Origin: Hyphomicrobium sp.
Lineage (GTDB): Bacteria > Pseudomonadota > Alphaproteobacteria > Rhizobiales > Hyphomicrobiaceae
Reading direction: 5' to 3'
Length of the DNA stretch: 64,000 bases
Assembly: GCA_016716675.1 (NCBI GenBank)
Contig: JADJVG010000011.1
Location: forward strand, 58,097-122,096
The first letter of the stretch is position 1; each line of letters starts with the position of its first letter. The notes beneath the pieces were generated by a model. It ran no database searches. It was not told the origin of the DNA and saw only the letters and a list, made by a program, of their open reading frames with translations. The translations under genes and the position numbers were made by a program. Positions 27,661 to 36,280 of the stretch are shown here, one piece after another.

Positions 27661-28433
27661 CGCGCGACCTCCATCGGAGGCTTCAGCGGTTCGCGCACCG
27701 TATCGTCGACGATTTTGCCGTCACGGAAGACCAGCATGCGGCGGGCGTGTGCGGCGATGTCGGGCTCATGGGTTACGATAATGACCGTAATGCCTTCGCG
27801 GTTCAGCTCTTCGAACAGAGCCATGATTTCTTCCGACGTCTTCGTGTCGAGCGCGCCGGTCGGCTCGTCGGCGAGCAGAATTTGCGGATTGTTGACCAGC
27901 GCCCGCGCGATTGCGACGCGCTGTTGCTGGCCACCCGACAACTGACTTGGCAAGTGATCGACGCGCTGGCCGAGACCAACCTGTTCGAGGCGATGGCGCG
28001 CGCGCTGTTCGAGATCGTCAGGGCGCGGGCGCGCATACAGCAGCGGCAGGATCACCTGGTTGATCGCCGGGGTGCGCGCCAGCAAGTTGAACTGCTGAAA
28101 CACGAAGCCGATCTTGGCGTTGCGCAACTCGGCCAGCTCGTCGCTATCCATATGCGCAATATCGCGACCATCGAGCCACAGCCGACCGCTCGTCGGCCGG
28201 TCGAGTGCGCCGATCAGGTTCATCATCGTCGATTTGCCGGAACCTGACGATCCCATGATGGCGACGAAATCACCCTTGGCAATCTCGACCGAAACGTCGT
28301 CGAGAGCGCGCACGGTCTGGTCACCCATCGTATAGATTTTGCTGACGTTCTCGGCACGGATCAGCACGCGAGCGGCAGCCGGCTCATCACGCTGGATCAG
28401 CGGTACATCAGGACGGGCAACGGCAAGTGTCAT
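27657..28433 (-). CDS. MacB-type ABC transporter ATPase
   Basis: This 258-residue ATP-binding subunit energises the adjoining permease. It shows Walker A GSSGSGKSTMMNLIGALDRP, the Q-loop region FVFQQFNLLART, the ABC signature LSGGQQQRVAIARAL and Walker B ILLADEPTGALD, plus the family's IIVTHEPDIA switch. An N-terminal extension of about 25 residues precedes the usual start of the LolD/MacB class. It overlaps both neighbours by four bases, so the adaptor, ATPase and permease are translated as a coupled unit. Confidence 0.93.
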   Translation of the reverse strand: MTLAVARPDVPLIQRDEPAAARVLIRAENVSKIYTMGDQTVRALDDVSVEIAKGDFVAIMGSSGSGKSTMMNLIGALDRPTSGRLWLDGRDIAHMDSDELAELRNAKIGFVFQQFNLLARTPAINQVILPLLYARPRPDDLEQRARHRLEQVGLGQRVDHLPSQLSGGQQQRVAIARALVNNPQILLADEPTGALDTKTSEEIMALFEELNREGITVIIVTHEPDIAAHARRMLVFRDGKIVDDTVREPLKPPMEVAR

Positions 28434-29887
28434 TTGCGTGTGTCCCGGCCGCGCACGATCACGCGGTCACCTTCGAGCAGTTGGCCGCCGATGACTTCGG
28501 TGAATTGATCGTCGGAAATGCCTAGCCGCACGAACCGGCGTTCCGGCGTGTTAGTAGCGTCCAGCACATGCACGGCGCCCGACTTTGTATTCTCGCGGCC
28601 GCGCTTCCATTTTTCAAACAACGGACGCTGTTCTTCCGTAAGTAGCGGGCCAAGTGTCTGTTCGATGGCCGCCTGCATTTTCTGGCGCATGGCTTGCGGA
28701 TCGGAGACCGATGTATCAACGCCACCCGGCCCGGCGTTGCGCGCGGCGAACAGCTTGTTGATTTCGGCACGCACCGCCTGCTCCTGGGCATCCGTCAGCA
28801 GCAGGTCATCCTTCAGGCGCGCAACTTGGCGTTCGCCACGTTTTCCCTGTCCACCGCGATCTCCTTCAGCAGTTTCCCCGCGCGGCTTGAAACGCAGCGC
28901 ATCGCTCGGAATGCGCAGCACATCGTCTTTTTCGGCAACGGCAATCTGCACGTTGGCCGTCATGCCCGGAAAGAGTTTGCGGTCGTCGTTGGCGGCTTCG
29001 ATGATCACCGTGTAGGTGACGATATTCTGCAGCTCGGTTGACGACAGACGGACCTGAGTGACCTTCCCCTCGAACATCCGGTCGGGATAGGCGTCAACGC
29101 TGAACGTCACCGGGTTGCCCTCTGCCACCGAGCCGACATCGGCCTCGTTGACCTGCGCTTCTATGCGGATGAGGCGCAAATCCTGGGCGATCTTGAACAG
29201 CTCCGGTGCTTGAAAGCTGGCGGCAACGGTTTGGCCGAGATCAATCGAGCGTGAGATCACCGTGCCGTTGATCGGCGACACGATCTTGGTGCGTTCGAGA
29301 TCGACTTCCGCCAGCTTCAACGCGGCTTCGCGCTGCGTGATAACCGCGCTTGCGCTTTCGATCTGCGCTTTTGCCACTTCGATTTCGGCATTGCCGACGG
29401 CCACATCGCGATTGGCGCTGTCGAGTGTTGCGGTTGCGGAATAGCCTTTCGACTGAAGCGATTTCTGGCGCTCGGCGGTGCGCTCGGCGAGATCGAGAAC
29501 GGCCTTGGCTTTGATCAACGCAGCTTGCTGATTGAGAAGGGCTGCGCGTGCCGCTGCCAGATCAGCCCTCGCCTGAGAGACTTTCGCCGCAAAGCTGCGG
29601 TCGTCGATTTTCGCGAGAACGTCGCCGGCTTTGACCTCACTGTTGTAATCGGCGGCGAGCATTTCGACCTGACCCGAAAGCTGCGAGCCGACCGACACGG
29701 TCACCAGCGCGCGAACCGGCCCCGACGTCGAAACCAGTTTGCGGATCTGGCCCTTGCTGGCGACCACCGTGTCATAGGTCATCGCACTCTGGCCGCTGCC
29801 GCCAGGGCTAAGGACGCCCAAGGCATAATACCCGGCAATGGCCAGGGGAATTGCCAACGTGAAAAGGTACTTCAGAGGCTTGCTCAT
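28430..29887 (-). CDS. MacA-like periplasmic adaptor with an inserted LTXXQ helical segment
   Basis: This 485-residue membrane-fusion protein has an N-terminal anchor helix, the lipoyl halves (SGQVEMLAADYNSEVKAGDV and TKIVSPINGTVISRS-like stretches), a long coiled-coil hairpin at about 100-200 and the beta-barrel at about 235-330. Between about residues 338 and 436 there is an extra charged helical region with LTDAQ (364-368) and LTEEQ (416-420), the motif of Spy/CpxP proteins. The last 50 residues return to the membrane-proximal domain (TPERRFVRLGISDDQF). A usual MacA has about 370-390 residues, so the insert explains the extra length. It starts the operon. Confidence 0.9.
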   Translation of the reverse strand: MSKPLKYLFTLAIPLAIAGYYALGVLSPGGSGQSAMTYDTVVASKGQIRKLVSTSGPVRALVTVSVGSQLSGQVEMLAADYNSEVKAGDVLAKIDDRSFAAKVSQARADLAAARAALLNQQAALIKAKAVLDLAERTAERQKSLQSKGYSATATLDSANRDVAVGNAEIEVAKAQIESASAVITQREAALKLAEVDLERTKIVSPINGTVISRSIDLGQTVAASFQAPELFKIAQDLRLIRIEAQVNEADVGSVAEGNPVTFSVDAYPDRMFEGKVTQVRLSSTELQNIVTYTVIIEAANDDRKLFPGMTANVQIAVAEKDDVLRIPSDALRFKPRGETAEGDRGGQGKRGERQVARLKDDLLLTDAQEQAVRAEINKLFAARNAGPGGVDTSVSDPQAMRQKMQAAIEQTLGPLLTEEQRPLFEKWKRGRENTKSGAVHVLDATNTPERRFVRLGISDDQFTEVIGGQLLEGDRVIVRGRDTRK

Positions 29888-30312
29888 GGGCGATCAATCA
29901 TTGGCTGCAGGCTCCTCGCCTGGCCGCAACCGCGCGGCAAATGGAGAACGGTCGCGACTGTCGCTTCCGTCGGCAACCCTAGAGGCAACGGTATGACCGG
30001 AGCCTGAACACCTTTTCATCAATGAACTCGGATAGCACCTGTACCGGCCCACCACTCCTAGCCGCAGTACGGAACCGCTCATACTGGGCCGCCGCTCAAG
30101 GCCGACGTCACTGGGTTGTGCCAGCACCCGCCCGCCTTCGGAACCGGCTTTCTGTCCCAGCGTTACTACGATGTCTAATCCAATTCCGACCAATTCAGAA
30201 GCTGGACCCGCCGACCGCGTGAACGCGTCGCTTGTCTGACCGCGGTCGGAGGTTTAGGGTCACCAACAACCCCTACTTTTTAGTCTAACCCCCCAGAAAA
30301 GAGTGATCATTC
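29888..30312. other. Divergent intergenic region, MacA-type operon and sodB
   Basis: About 425 bases separate divergently transcribed genes and must hold both promoters. No frame has convincing coding character, and I saw no tRNA, riboswitch or strong hairpin. The last 60 bases before sodB contain an A/C-rich stretch and AAAAGAGTGATC, which likely includes the ribosome site. I cannot assign an operator. Confidence 0.4.
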
Positions 30313-30903
30313 ATGACCTTGAAACTCCCCGATCTACCTTACGCCTATGACGCCCTCGCGCCTTACATGTCGGTTGAAACGCTGCAGTTCCACCACGACA
30401 AGCATCATCAGGCCTACGTCGACAACGGCAACAAGCTGCTGGCTGGCTCCAAGTATGAAGGCCAGTCGCTGGAAGCCATCTGCAAAAACGCCTACGCCGA
30501 CAAGAATGCCGGTCTGATCAACAACGTCGGCCAGCATTGGAACCACCTGCACTTTTGGCAGTGGATGAAGAAGGGCGGCGGCGGCAAGAAGATCCCGGGC
30601 AAGCTGCAGACCCTGGTTGACGGAGCCGGTGGCTTCGACAAGGTGCGCGGCGATTTCGTCCAGGCCGGGTTGACGCAGTTCGGCTCCGGCTGGGCTTGGC
30701 TGTCGCTTAAGGACGGCAAGCTCGAAGTGCAGAAGACGCCGAACGGCGAAAACCCCTTGATGCACGGCGCGCAGCCGATTCTCGGCGTCGACGTGTGGGA
30801 ACACAGCTATTACATCGACTATCGCATCGCCCGTCAGAAGTATCTCGAAGCCTGGTTCGACAACCTCGTGAACTGGGAGCACGTCGAAAGCCTGATGGGT
30901 TAA
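30313..30903 (+). CDS. sodB: Superoxide dismutase, Fe/Mn type
   Basis: This 196-residue cytoplasmic enzyme dismutes superoxide to oxygen and hydrogen peroxide. The metal ligands are visible in FHHDKHHQAYVDN, NVGQHWNHLHFW and GVDVWEHSYYIDY. The active-site segment FGSGWAWLSLKDGK is conserved, and the glutamine in NVGQHWNH suggests iron-type tuning, though metal cannot be decided from sequence. Length and start (MTLKLPDLPYAYDAL) are typical. It is followed after 88 bases by the cNMP-patatin gene on the same strand. Confidence 0.96.
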   Translation: MTLKLPDLPYAYDALAPYMSVETLQFHHDKHHQAYVDNGNKLLAGSKYEGQSLEAICKNAYADKNAGLINNVGQHWNHLHFWQWMKKGGGGKKIPGKLQTLVDGAGGFDKVRGDFVQAGLTQFGSGWAWLSLKDGKLEVQKTPNGENPLMHGAQPILGVDVWEHSYYIDYRIARQKYLEAWFDNLVNWEHVESLMG

Positions 30904-30991
30904 GCTTATCCATCGCTCTCGATTGATGCGCTGAAACTTTGGGGCGCGCCGTGGTATAGATGCTCTTGCAAAGCATCGCGCGGGCGCCCCA

Positions 30992-32824
30992 ATGACGTCT
31001 GAACCGTTCCGGCTGCAACACGTTTCGACGTTTCAAGGCTTGCCGGCCGATGATCTGGCGTTGCTGGAAACGCGGCTTGAGCCGATCCCGATTGCGCGTG
31101 GCGAATGCGTGGTGCGCGAGGGCAACGACGCCGATGCGCTGTTCGTCGTTGTCTCCGGGCGCTTCGCCGTCGAGATCGGCGGCAACCCGGAACCGGTTAC
31201 CGAAATCGGCCAAGGCGCAACGATTGGCGAAATCGCGTTCTTTGCAGGCGGCAAGCGCACCGCGACCGTGCGCGCCATTCGCGATAGCGTGGTTGTGCGC
31301 CTGTCGCGCGCCGACTTCGACGCCATTTCAACGCGCACGCCCGCGGTCTGGAATGCGATCGCGGCAACGCTCGCCTCCCGCCTCGCCGCTGAAACCCGAA
31401 AATCGACAGACCTGCGCAAAGGCACCTATGGCGTCGCCCGCGCCGGTCCACAGCCGCGCACAATCGCCGTCATTCAAGCCGGCCCAACGCCCATTCCAAC
31501 AGCGTTTCTCGACGCCTTCTCAAGCGCCGGGCAAAGCCGCGAAGGCACGCTGATCGTCGGCTCCAACACGATCGCTGCGCACGTCCGCAACGGCTTGGAG
31601 GCTGGCCATACGACGACGGCTGAACTCAACGATCTGGAAAGCCGCTATCACACGATCGCGTTCCTGGCCGATGACAGCGTGACCGCGTGGAGCGAGAAAG
31701 CCATCCGCCAAGCCGACGTTATATTGGCCGTCGGAACGCATCCCGATGGACCGCTCGGCAGCACTGTTGCGCGCAATGCGCTCGAGACGTTTGCAGCGTC
31801 GCTGCACAAGCCGTCTGCTATGCGCCTGGCACTGATACATACGCGCGCGGCAAGTGTTCAGGGCACGCGCCATTGGCTGCACGAGCGCCAGCCGTTCATG
31901 CACCACCACGTTGCGCTCGGATCGGACGATGATATCGCCCGCCTGTGGCGCTTTCTGCGCGGCGAAGCACTAGGCTTCGTCGCCTGCGGCGGCGGCGCTT
32001 ACTGCGCGGCCCACATCGGCGTCTACAAAGCCTTTCGCGAAGCAGGAACGTCATTCGATTATTTCGGGGGCACATCCGGCGGGGCCGCTATGTCGGCGGC
32101 ATTCGCGCAGGACCTTGCCCCCGGCGATATTGATGCCCGCGTCCACCGCATGTTTATCGAAGGCAAAGCGCTGTCGCGCTACACGCTGCCGCGCTACAGC
32201 CTACTCGATCACACCCATTTCGACAGCCACCTGCAAAACGAATACGGCAACGTCCGCATCGAGGACGTTTGGAAGCCGTATTTCGCGGTGTCGGCCGATC
32301 TCGCCAGCGCCACGCTGGAGGTTCATCGCACCGGCCCGCTGTGGCAAGCCATCCGGGCGAGCGCGGCCATCCCAGGTCTGCTGCCGCCTTACGTCAACGA
32401 CCAGGGGCGGATGCTCGTCGATGGGTCGGTGATCGCCAATGTGCCGATCGAGGTCATGCACACATTGAAAACCGGCCCCAATGTCATCGTCAGCTTCGAC
32501 ACACCCGACGCCGTTGCCGCGACCTATGACTACGGCGCGCTGCCGGGCAGGCGCGACCTGCTATGGCGCGCGTTCAATCCCTTCGCGACCGATACCCTGC
32601 CCGCCGCGCCGTCGGCCGCGACCGTCCTGGTGCGCAGCCTGATGGCCAACCGCGACCATTTCGAGCGCCATCTCGGTGTTGCCGATTGGTTGCTTGTGCC
32701 GCCGACACCCGAGGATATGGGGGCGCTGGACTGGCGGCGGCATTCCGAACTGGTCGACGCCGCCTACCGCTTTACCCAGACACAAATCATCAGTCGGAGT
32801 GCACGCCCTGACTGTTTGGGTTAA
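30992..32824 (+). CDS. Cyclic-nucleotide-domain patatin-like phospholipase (NTE/RssA-like)
   Basis: This 610-residue protein joins an N-terminal cyclic-nucleotide-binding domain (about 10-125, with GEIAFFAGGKRTATVRAI as the phosphate cassette) to a C-terminal patatin lipase (about 325-520). The lipase has FVACGGGAYCAAHIGVYKAF (oxyanion hole), GGTSGGAAMSAAF with the nucleophile serine, and VDGSVIANVP with the catalytic aspartate. The middle region has no obvious domain. This matches the bacterial NTE-like lysophospholipase architecture. In the cyclic-nucleotide cassette, GKRTAT has the arginine position, so cNMP binding is possible. Its substrate is likely a phospholipid or lysophospholipid. 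The next gene is a second patatin. Confidence 0.88.
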   Translation: MTSEPFRLQHVSTFQGLPADDLALLETRLEPIPIARGECVVREGNDADALFVVVSGRFAVEIGGNPEPVTEIGQGATIGEIAFFAGGKRTATVRAIRDSVVVRLSRADFDAISTRTPAVWNAIAATLASRLAAETRKSTDLRKGTYGVARAGPQPRTIAVIQAGPTPIPTAFLDAFSSAGQSREGTLIVGSNTIAAHVRNGLEAGHTTTAELNDLESRYHTIAFLADDSVTAWSEKAIRQADVILAVGTHPDGPLGSTVARNALETFAASLHKPSAMRLALIHTRAASVQGTRHWLHERQPFMHHHVALGSDDDIARLWRFLRGEALGFVACGGGAYCAAHIGVYKAFREAGTSFDYFGGTSGGAAMSAAFAQDLAPGDIDARVHRMFIEGKALSRYTLPRYSLLDHTHFDSHLQNEYGNVRIEDVWKPYFAVSADLASATLEVHRTGPLWQAIRASAAIPGLLPPYVNDQGRMLVDGSVIANVPIEVMHTLKTGPNVIVSFDTPDAVAATYDYGALPGRRDLLWRAFNPFATDTLPAAPSAATVLVRSLMANRDHFERHLGVADWLLVPPTPEDMGALDWRRHSELVDAAYRFTQTQIISRSARPDCLG

Positions 32825-32962
32825 CGCCCCCGCCATAAGAGTGTGGTAAATGAAGGTGATGGGTCCGTCCGTTGCACTCTGGATACGTGCGGGCGGGCAA
32901 TAACGGTGCACCGACTGTCCCAGCCTTGCACAGGGCATAATACGCGTTTTACTTGAGCCGCT

Positions 32963-34159
32963 ATGTTATCGAGGTCGTTTATCACTGTTGGCCGTTCGGG
33001 CATGGAAGCAGCTCTCGTTGCCGCCTTTGCGTGCGCATGCCTCGCCGGCTGCGGATCGACGATCGAGCGCAATGGCATTGCGAATGCGGCAATTGCCGAA
33101 AAAGCTGAGATCCCCGGTCTGGCGAATGTCCGCCACTGGGCTGATGAAGTCCCAACCGACCCAATCTCGGAAATCCGCAAACGAACGCCGCACATGCCGA
33201 CCCTCGGCAACGCTGCCACGCACATCAAAGGCCGCCCGCAAATCGAAACGCTTGCCCTTTCCGGCGGCGGGTCCGATGGCGCCTATGGCGCGGGCGTGCT
33301 TGCCGGATGGACCGAACGCGGTGACCGTCCCGAATTTGAAATCGTCACCGGCGTCAGCGCCGGCGCGATCATCGCACCGTTCGCGTTTCTCGGTCCGCAA
33401 TACGACCAGGCCTTGAAAGTGATTTGGACCGAATATCAGCAGTCGCAGGTCATCACCGCACAATTCCTGCCGGGACTGTTTGGCGGGTCGGCATTGAGTG
33501 ACACCACGCCACTGGCGGGCTTGATCGCAAAGTATGTCGACCGGCCCATGCTGGACGCCATTGCCGCTCAGTATCAGCGTGGTCGCATCTTAATGGTTTT
33601 GACGACGAACCTCGATGCCCAGCGCCCCGTTGTGTGGAACCTTGGCGAGATCGCGCGCGATCCGTCACCCGAAGCGCTGGAGTTATTCCGCAAAGTTATT
33701 CTCGCGTCCGCCGCCATTCCCGGAGCCTTCCCGCCGGTCAATATCGACGTGATCGCCGACGGCAAGCACTACGAGGAAATGCACGTCGATGGCGGCACCA
33801 CGCGCGAACTGTTCGTGTCGCCCGTGCAAGCGCCGCTCAAGGCGTTCGATGTGCTCTATTCCGCCCCGCCGGTGCGCCGCATGTTTATCATCAAGAACGG
33901 CAAAGCGGTGCCCGAGCAGCAAGTGGTCCAGCAGACCACCCTCAAGATCGCGGCGCGCTCCATTTCGACGCTCATCAAGAGCCAGAGCTGGAGCGAGATC
34001 TATCGCATTTATCGTCTCGCACTCGACGGTGGCGCGGATTTCAACTTTACCTCCGTGCCCGAAGACTTCGATTTCAAAACGGACCAGATTTACGATCCGA
34101 AATATCAGGTCGCGCTATATGAGCGCGGAATGGCGGTTGGCAAGGCCGCGGCCGGCTGA
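32963..34159 (+). CDS. Patatin-like phospholipase lipoprotein
   Basis: This 398-residue protein begins with a lipoprotein signal ending in the lipobox LAGC (Cys30). The patatin core has LALSGGGSDGAYGAGVLAGW as oxyanion hole, VTGVSAGAIIAPF with Ser132, and MHVDGGTTRELF with the aspartate, completing the Ser-Asp dyad. It should act on lipids in the periplasm or outer membrane. It follows the cNMP-patatin gene by 138 bases. The C-terminus may be longer: after the stop at 34157, another frame reads a Lys/Ala/Pro-rich tail to 34365 (APPGQTPITVESAKSSKAQQ...), so a one-base shift near 34155 may have cut it. Confidence 0.85.
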   Translation: MLSRSFITVGRSGMEAALVAAFACACLAGCGSTIERNGIANAAIAEKAEIPGLANVRHWADEVPTDPISEIRKRTPHMPTLGNAATHIKGRPQIETLALSGGGSDGAYGAGVLAGWTERGDRPEFEIVTGVSAGAIIAPFAFLGPQYDQALKVIWTEYQQSQVITAQFLPGLFGGSALSDTTPLAGLIAKYVDRPMLDAIAAQYQRGRILMVLTTNLDAQRPVVWNLGEIARDPSPEALELFRKVILASAAIPGAFPPVNIDVIADGKHYEEMHVDGGTTRELFVSPVQAPLKAFDVLYSAPPVRRMFIIKNGKAVPEQQVVQQTTLKIAARSISTLIKSQSWSEIYRIYRLALDGGADFNFTSVPEDFDFKTDQIYDPKYQVALYERGMAVGKAAAG

Positions 34160-34389
34160 AAGCGCCTCCCGGACAAACGCCGATCACGGTCGAGTCCGCC
34201 AAATCCTCAAAGGCGCAGCAAAAGAACGCGCAGGACAAGGCCGCAGAAACGCCACCGCAGGCATCTCCGCGGAAGCTTCGGGCGCGCGCGAAGACACGCC
34301 CTATTGCGTCCGCCGACCCAAATCAAGCCGGGTCCGTCCCAGCTAGCCCGGTCGCTGCCAACTAACGGGCCTCGACAAAGTGCGCCGCG

Positions 34390-35622
34390 CTAGACGCCGC
34401 GCGCGACCTCAAGTTTTTCCAGTTCGCGCTGCGCATCGATGATGTATTCGCGCGTCAGCGGTACGGCATCGCGCTTCTTCGCGAGCTGCATGTGGAAGAC
34501 TTCCTGCGAACCGGTGCGGAACATCATTTCGGCGCTGATCAGATAAAATTCCCACATCCGGCAGAAGCGTTCATCGTACATGGCCGCCACCTTGGCGCGG
34601 TTGGTGTCGAAGCGGTCATACCAATGGCGCAGCGTCGTCGCGTAATGGACGCGTAGGAATTCGCAATCCGTCACCCACAGGCTGTTGTGCTCGACCGCCG
34701 GAAACACCTCGGACAATGCCGGTGAATAGGCACCGGGGAAAATATACTTCCGCAGCCACGGCGAGGCCGTTCCCGGCGGGCTCATGTGACCAATTGAATG
34801 CAACAGCATCACGCCGTCATCGGCGAGCAGGTCATTCACCTTGCGAAAGAACTCGCGATAGTGTGGCACGCCGACGTGCTCGAACATCCCGACGGATACG
34901 ATACGGTCGAACTTGTCGGTGAGGTTGCGGTAATCCGTCAATTCGAAGCGTACGCGACCGTCGAGTCCCTCGGCTTTGGTGCGCTCAACGGACAGCGCGT
35001 ACTGCTCCGTCGACAGCGTCACGCCGAGCACTTCGACATCGGCGACCTTGGCGAGATAGCGCGCCATGCCGCCCCAGCCCGATCCGATGTCGAGCACTTT
35101 CTGCCCCGGCTTCAAATTCAGCTTGGCGGCAATCAACCGGCATTTGTTGATCTGAGCGGCTTCGAGCGTGTCATCGTCGTTGCGGAAGTAGCCGCAAGAA
35201 TAAAACATCTCCTTGTCGAGGAATAGTTCGTAGAGCGCGTTGCCGATATCGTAATGGTGCGAGACGTTTCGCTGCGCCCTAGTAATCGAATTGTCCTGCC
35301 GGAACCGCTTCATCGAACGCGACATTTGCTGCAGCGCCACCTGCACCGGATGTTTGAAAATCGTCATGCGGTTTATCGAAAACAACGTCATGAAATCGCG
35401 CAGGCTCGACCCCGGAAACGTCATCCGGCCGTCCATATAGGCTTCACCTGCGTGCAGTTCAGGATTGAAGAACAGCGTTCTGTAGAGCGTCGGATCACTC
35501 AGCTTCATCGTCACGTTCAAGCCGGGCTTACCGGCAAAAACATGCGACTTCCCTTCAGCATCGATGACAGTCAGGCTGCCAACCTGAATGAATGACTTAA
35601 GCATGTTCGACAGCGGAAACAT
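34390..35622 (-). CDS. cfa: Cyclopropane-fatty-acyl-phospholipid synthase
   Basis: This 410-residue enzyme adds a methylene group from S-adenosylmethionine to cis double bonds of membrane lipids. The SAM site is VLDIGSGWGGMARYLAK, preceded by HHYDIGNALYELFLDKEMFY and FYSCGYFRNDDDTLEAAQ, typical of the family, and followed by VSVGMFEHVGVPHYREFFRK. The N-terminal domain of about 110 residues is the lipid-binding half. ATG 35622 is preceded by AGGAG at seven bases; the frame is open to 35676. Cyclopropanation often accompanies stationary phase or acid stress. It lies convergent to the patatin lipoprotein gene. Confidence 0.93.
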   Translation of the reverse strand: MFPLSNMLKSFIQVGSLTVIDAEGKSHVFAGKPGLNVTMKLSDPTLYRTLFFNPELHAGEAYMDGRMTFPGSSLRDFMTLFSINRMTIFKHPVQVALQQMSRSMKRFRQDNSITRAQRNVSHHYDIGNALYELFLDKEMFYSCGYFRNDDDTLEAAQINKCRLIAAKLNLKPGQKVLDIGSGWGGMARYLAKVADVEVLGVTLSTEQYALSVERTKAEGLDGRVRFELTDYRNLTDKFDRIVSVGMFEHVGVPHYREFFRKVNDLLADDGVMLLHSIGHMSPPGTASPWLRKYIFPGAYSPALSEVFPAVEHNSLWVTDCEFLRVHYATTLRHWYDRFDTNRAKVAAMYDERFCRMWEFYLISAEMMFRTGSQEVFHMQLAKKRDAVPLTREYIIDAQRELEKLEVARGV

Positions 35623-35729
35623 TTTGCGGCTCCTACCTCGTGATCTGCACGTGGCCAAAAGTTCATTCTGGCTCAATCAACCGCGGCTCGTCTAGCCGTT
35701 GCCAACGGTTGAGGGTCGCGCAAACGAAT

Positions 35730-35760
35730 AACGCGCGATCCGCTCCTGCGGTCGCGCGTT
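35730..35760 (-). terminator. Hairpin after the DUF4236 gene
   Basis: AACGCGCGATCCGC-TCCT-GCGGTCGCGCGTT forms a strong stem with one bulge, beginning 24 bases after the DUF4236 stop. No clear T run follows, so it may be a rho-independent terminator of weak type or an RNA-stabilising end. Confidence 0.5.
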
Positions 35761-35783
35761 GAACGAATCGTGCTGTCTCGTGT

Positions 35784-36113
35784 TCAGCCAGCCGCCGGAA
35801 CCGGAATGGGGGCAGCAAACCACTTCGGCTGCCACCAATGTAGCGCTGCCTGAACCAGATCTGGCGCCAACCAATAAGCGATACCCACGATGGCCGCGAC
35901 GACAACCGCCGCAACAATCAAATGGCCAAACCCGAGTTGCTGGCGATAGCTCATGCCCGTGCCGGGAATACCGAGGGTCACCATCGGCTTGCCATCTGGA
36001 CCGACATTGACAGTTGCGCCCTTACCACCGAGCGACGTGCTGATGCGCGTCTTCGACAAATTCACTTTTACGCCCGGAAGGACGCTAATGCGCTTCTGAA
36101 AGCGGAAACCCAT
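35784..36113 (-). CDS. DUF4236 domain-containing membrane protein
   Basis: This 109-residue protein has the DUF4236 domain in its first 55 residues: MGFRFQKRISVLPGVKVNLS, then TSLGGKGATVNVGPDG and GIPGTGMSYRQQ. A hydrophobic helix follows (LIVAAVVVAAIVGIAYWLAP) and a short Trp-rich tail. The DUF4236 unit is a small beta domain of unknown function, often N-terminal in cytoplasmic or membrane proteins of phage- and plasmid-bearing bacteria. Nothing nearby suggests a mobile element. It lies upstream of cfa on the same strand with a hairpin between. Confidence 0.85.
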   Translation of the reverse strand: MGFRFQKRISVLPGVKVNLSKTRISTSLGGKGATVNVGPDGKPMVTLGIPGTGMSYRQQLGFGHLIVAAVVVAAIVGIAYWLAPDLVQAALHWWQPKWFAAPIPVPAAG

Positions 36114-36280
36114 GGCGTGCTCCTCGTCAGATGGTCAGAGTAAAGATGGCCAAACTTCTGGTACTCAGGCGCACAGTGCGCCTGCTGGCAGCGTCACGCG
36201 CGACTGCGCGAGTCGTTCTTGCTAAAACTAATATCTATGCGCGTCATCTTCAATGCCTCCGCGCAGGCGAGACCGGCTTG

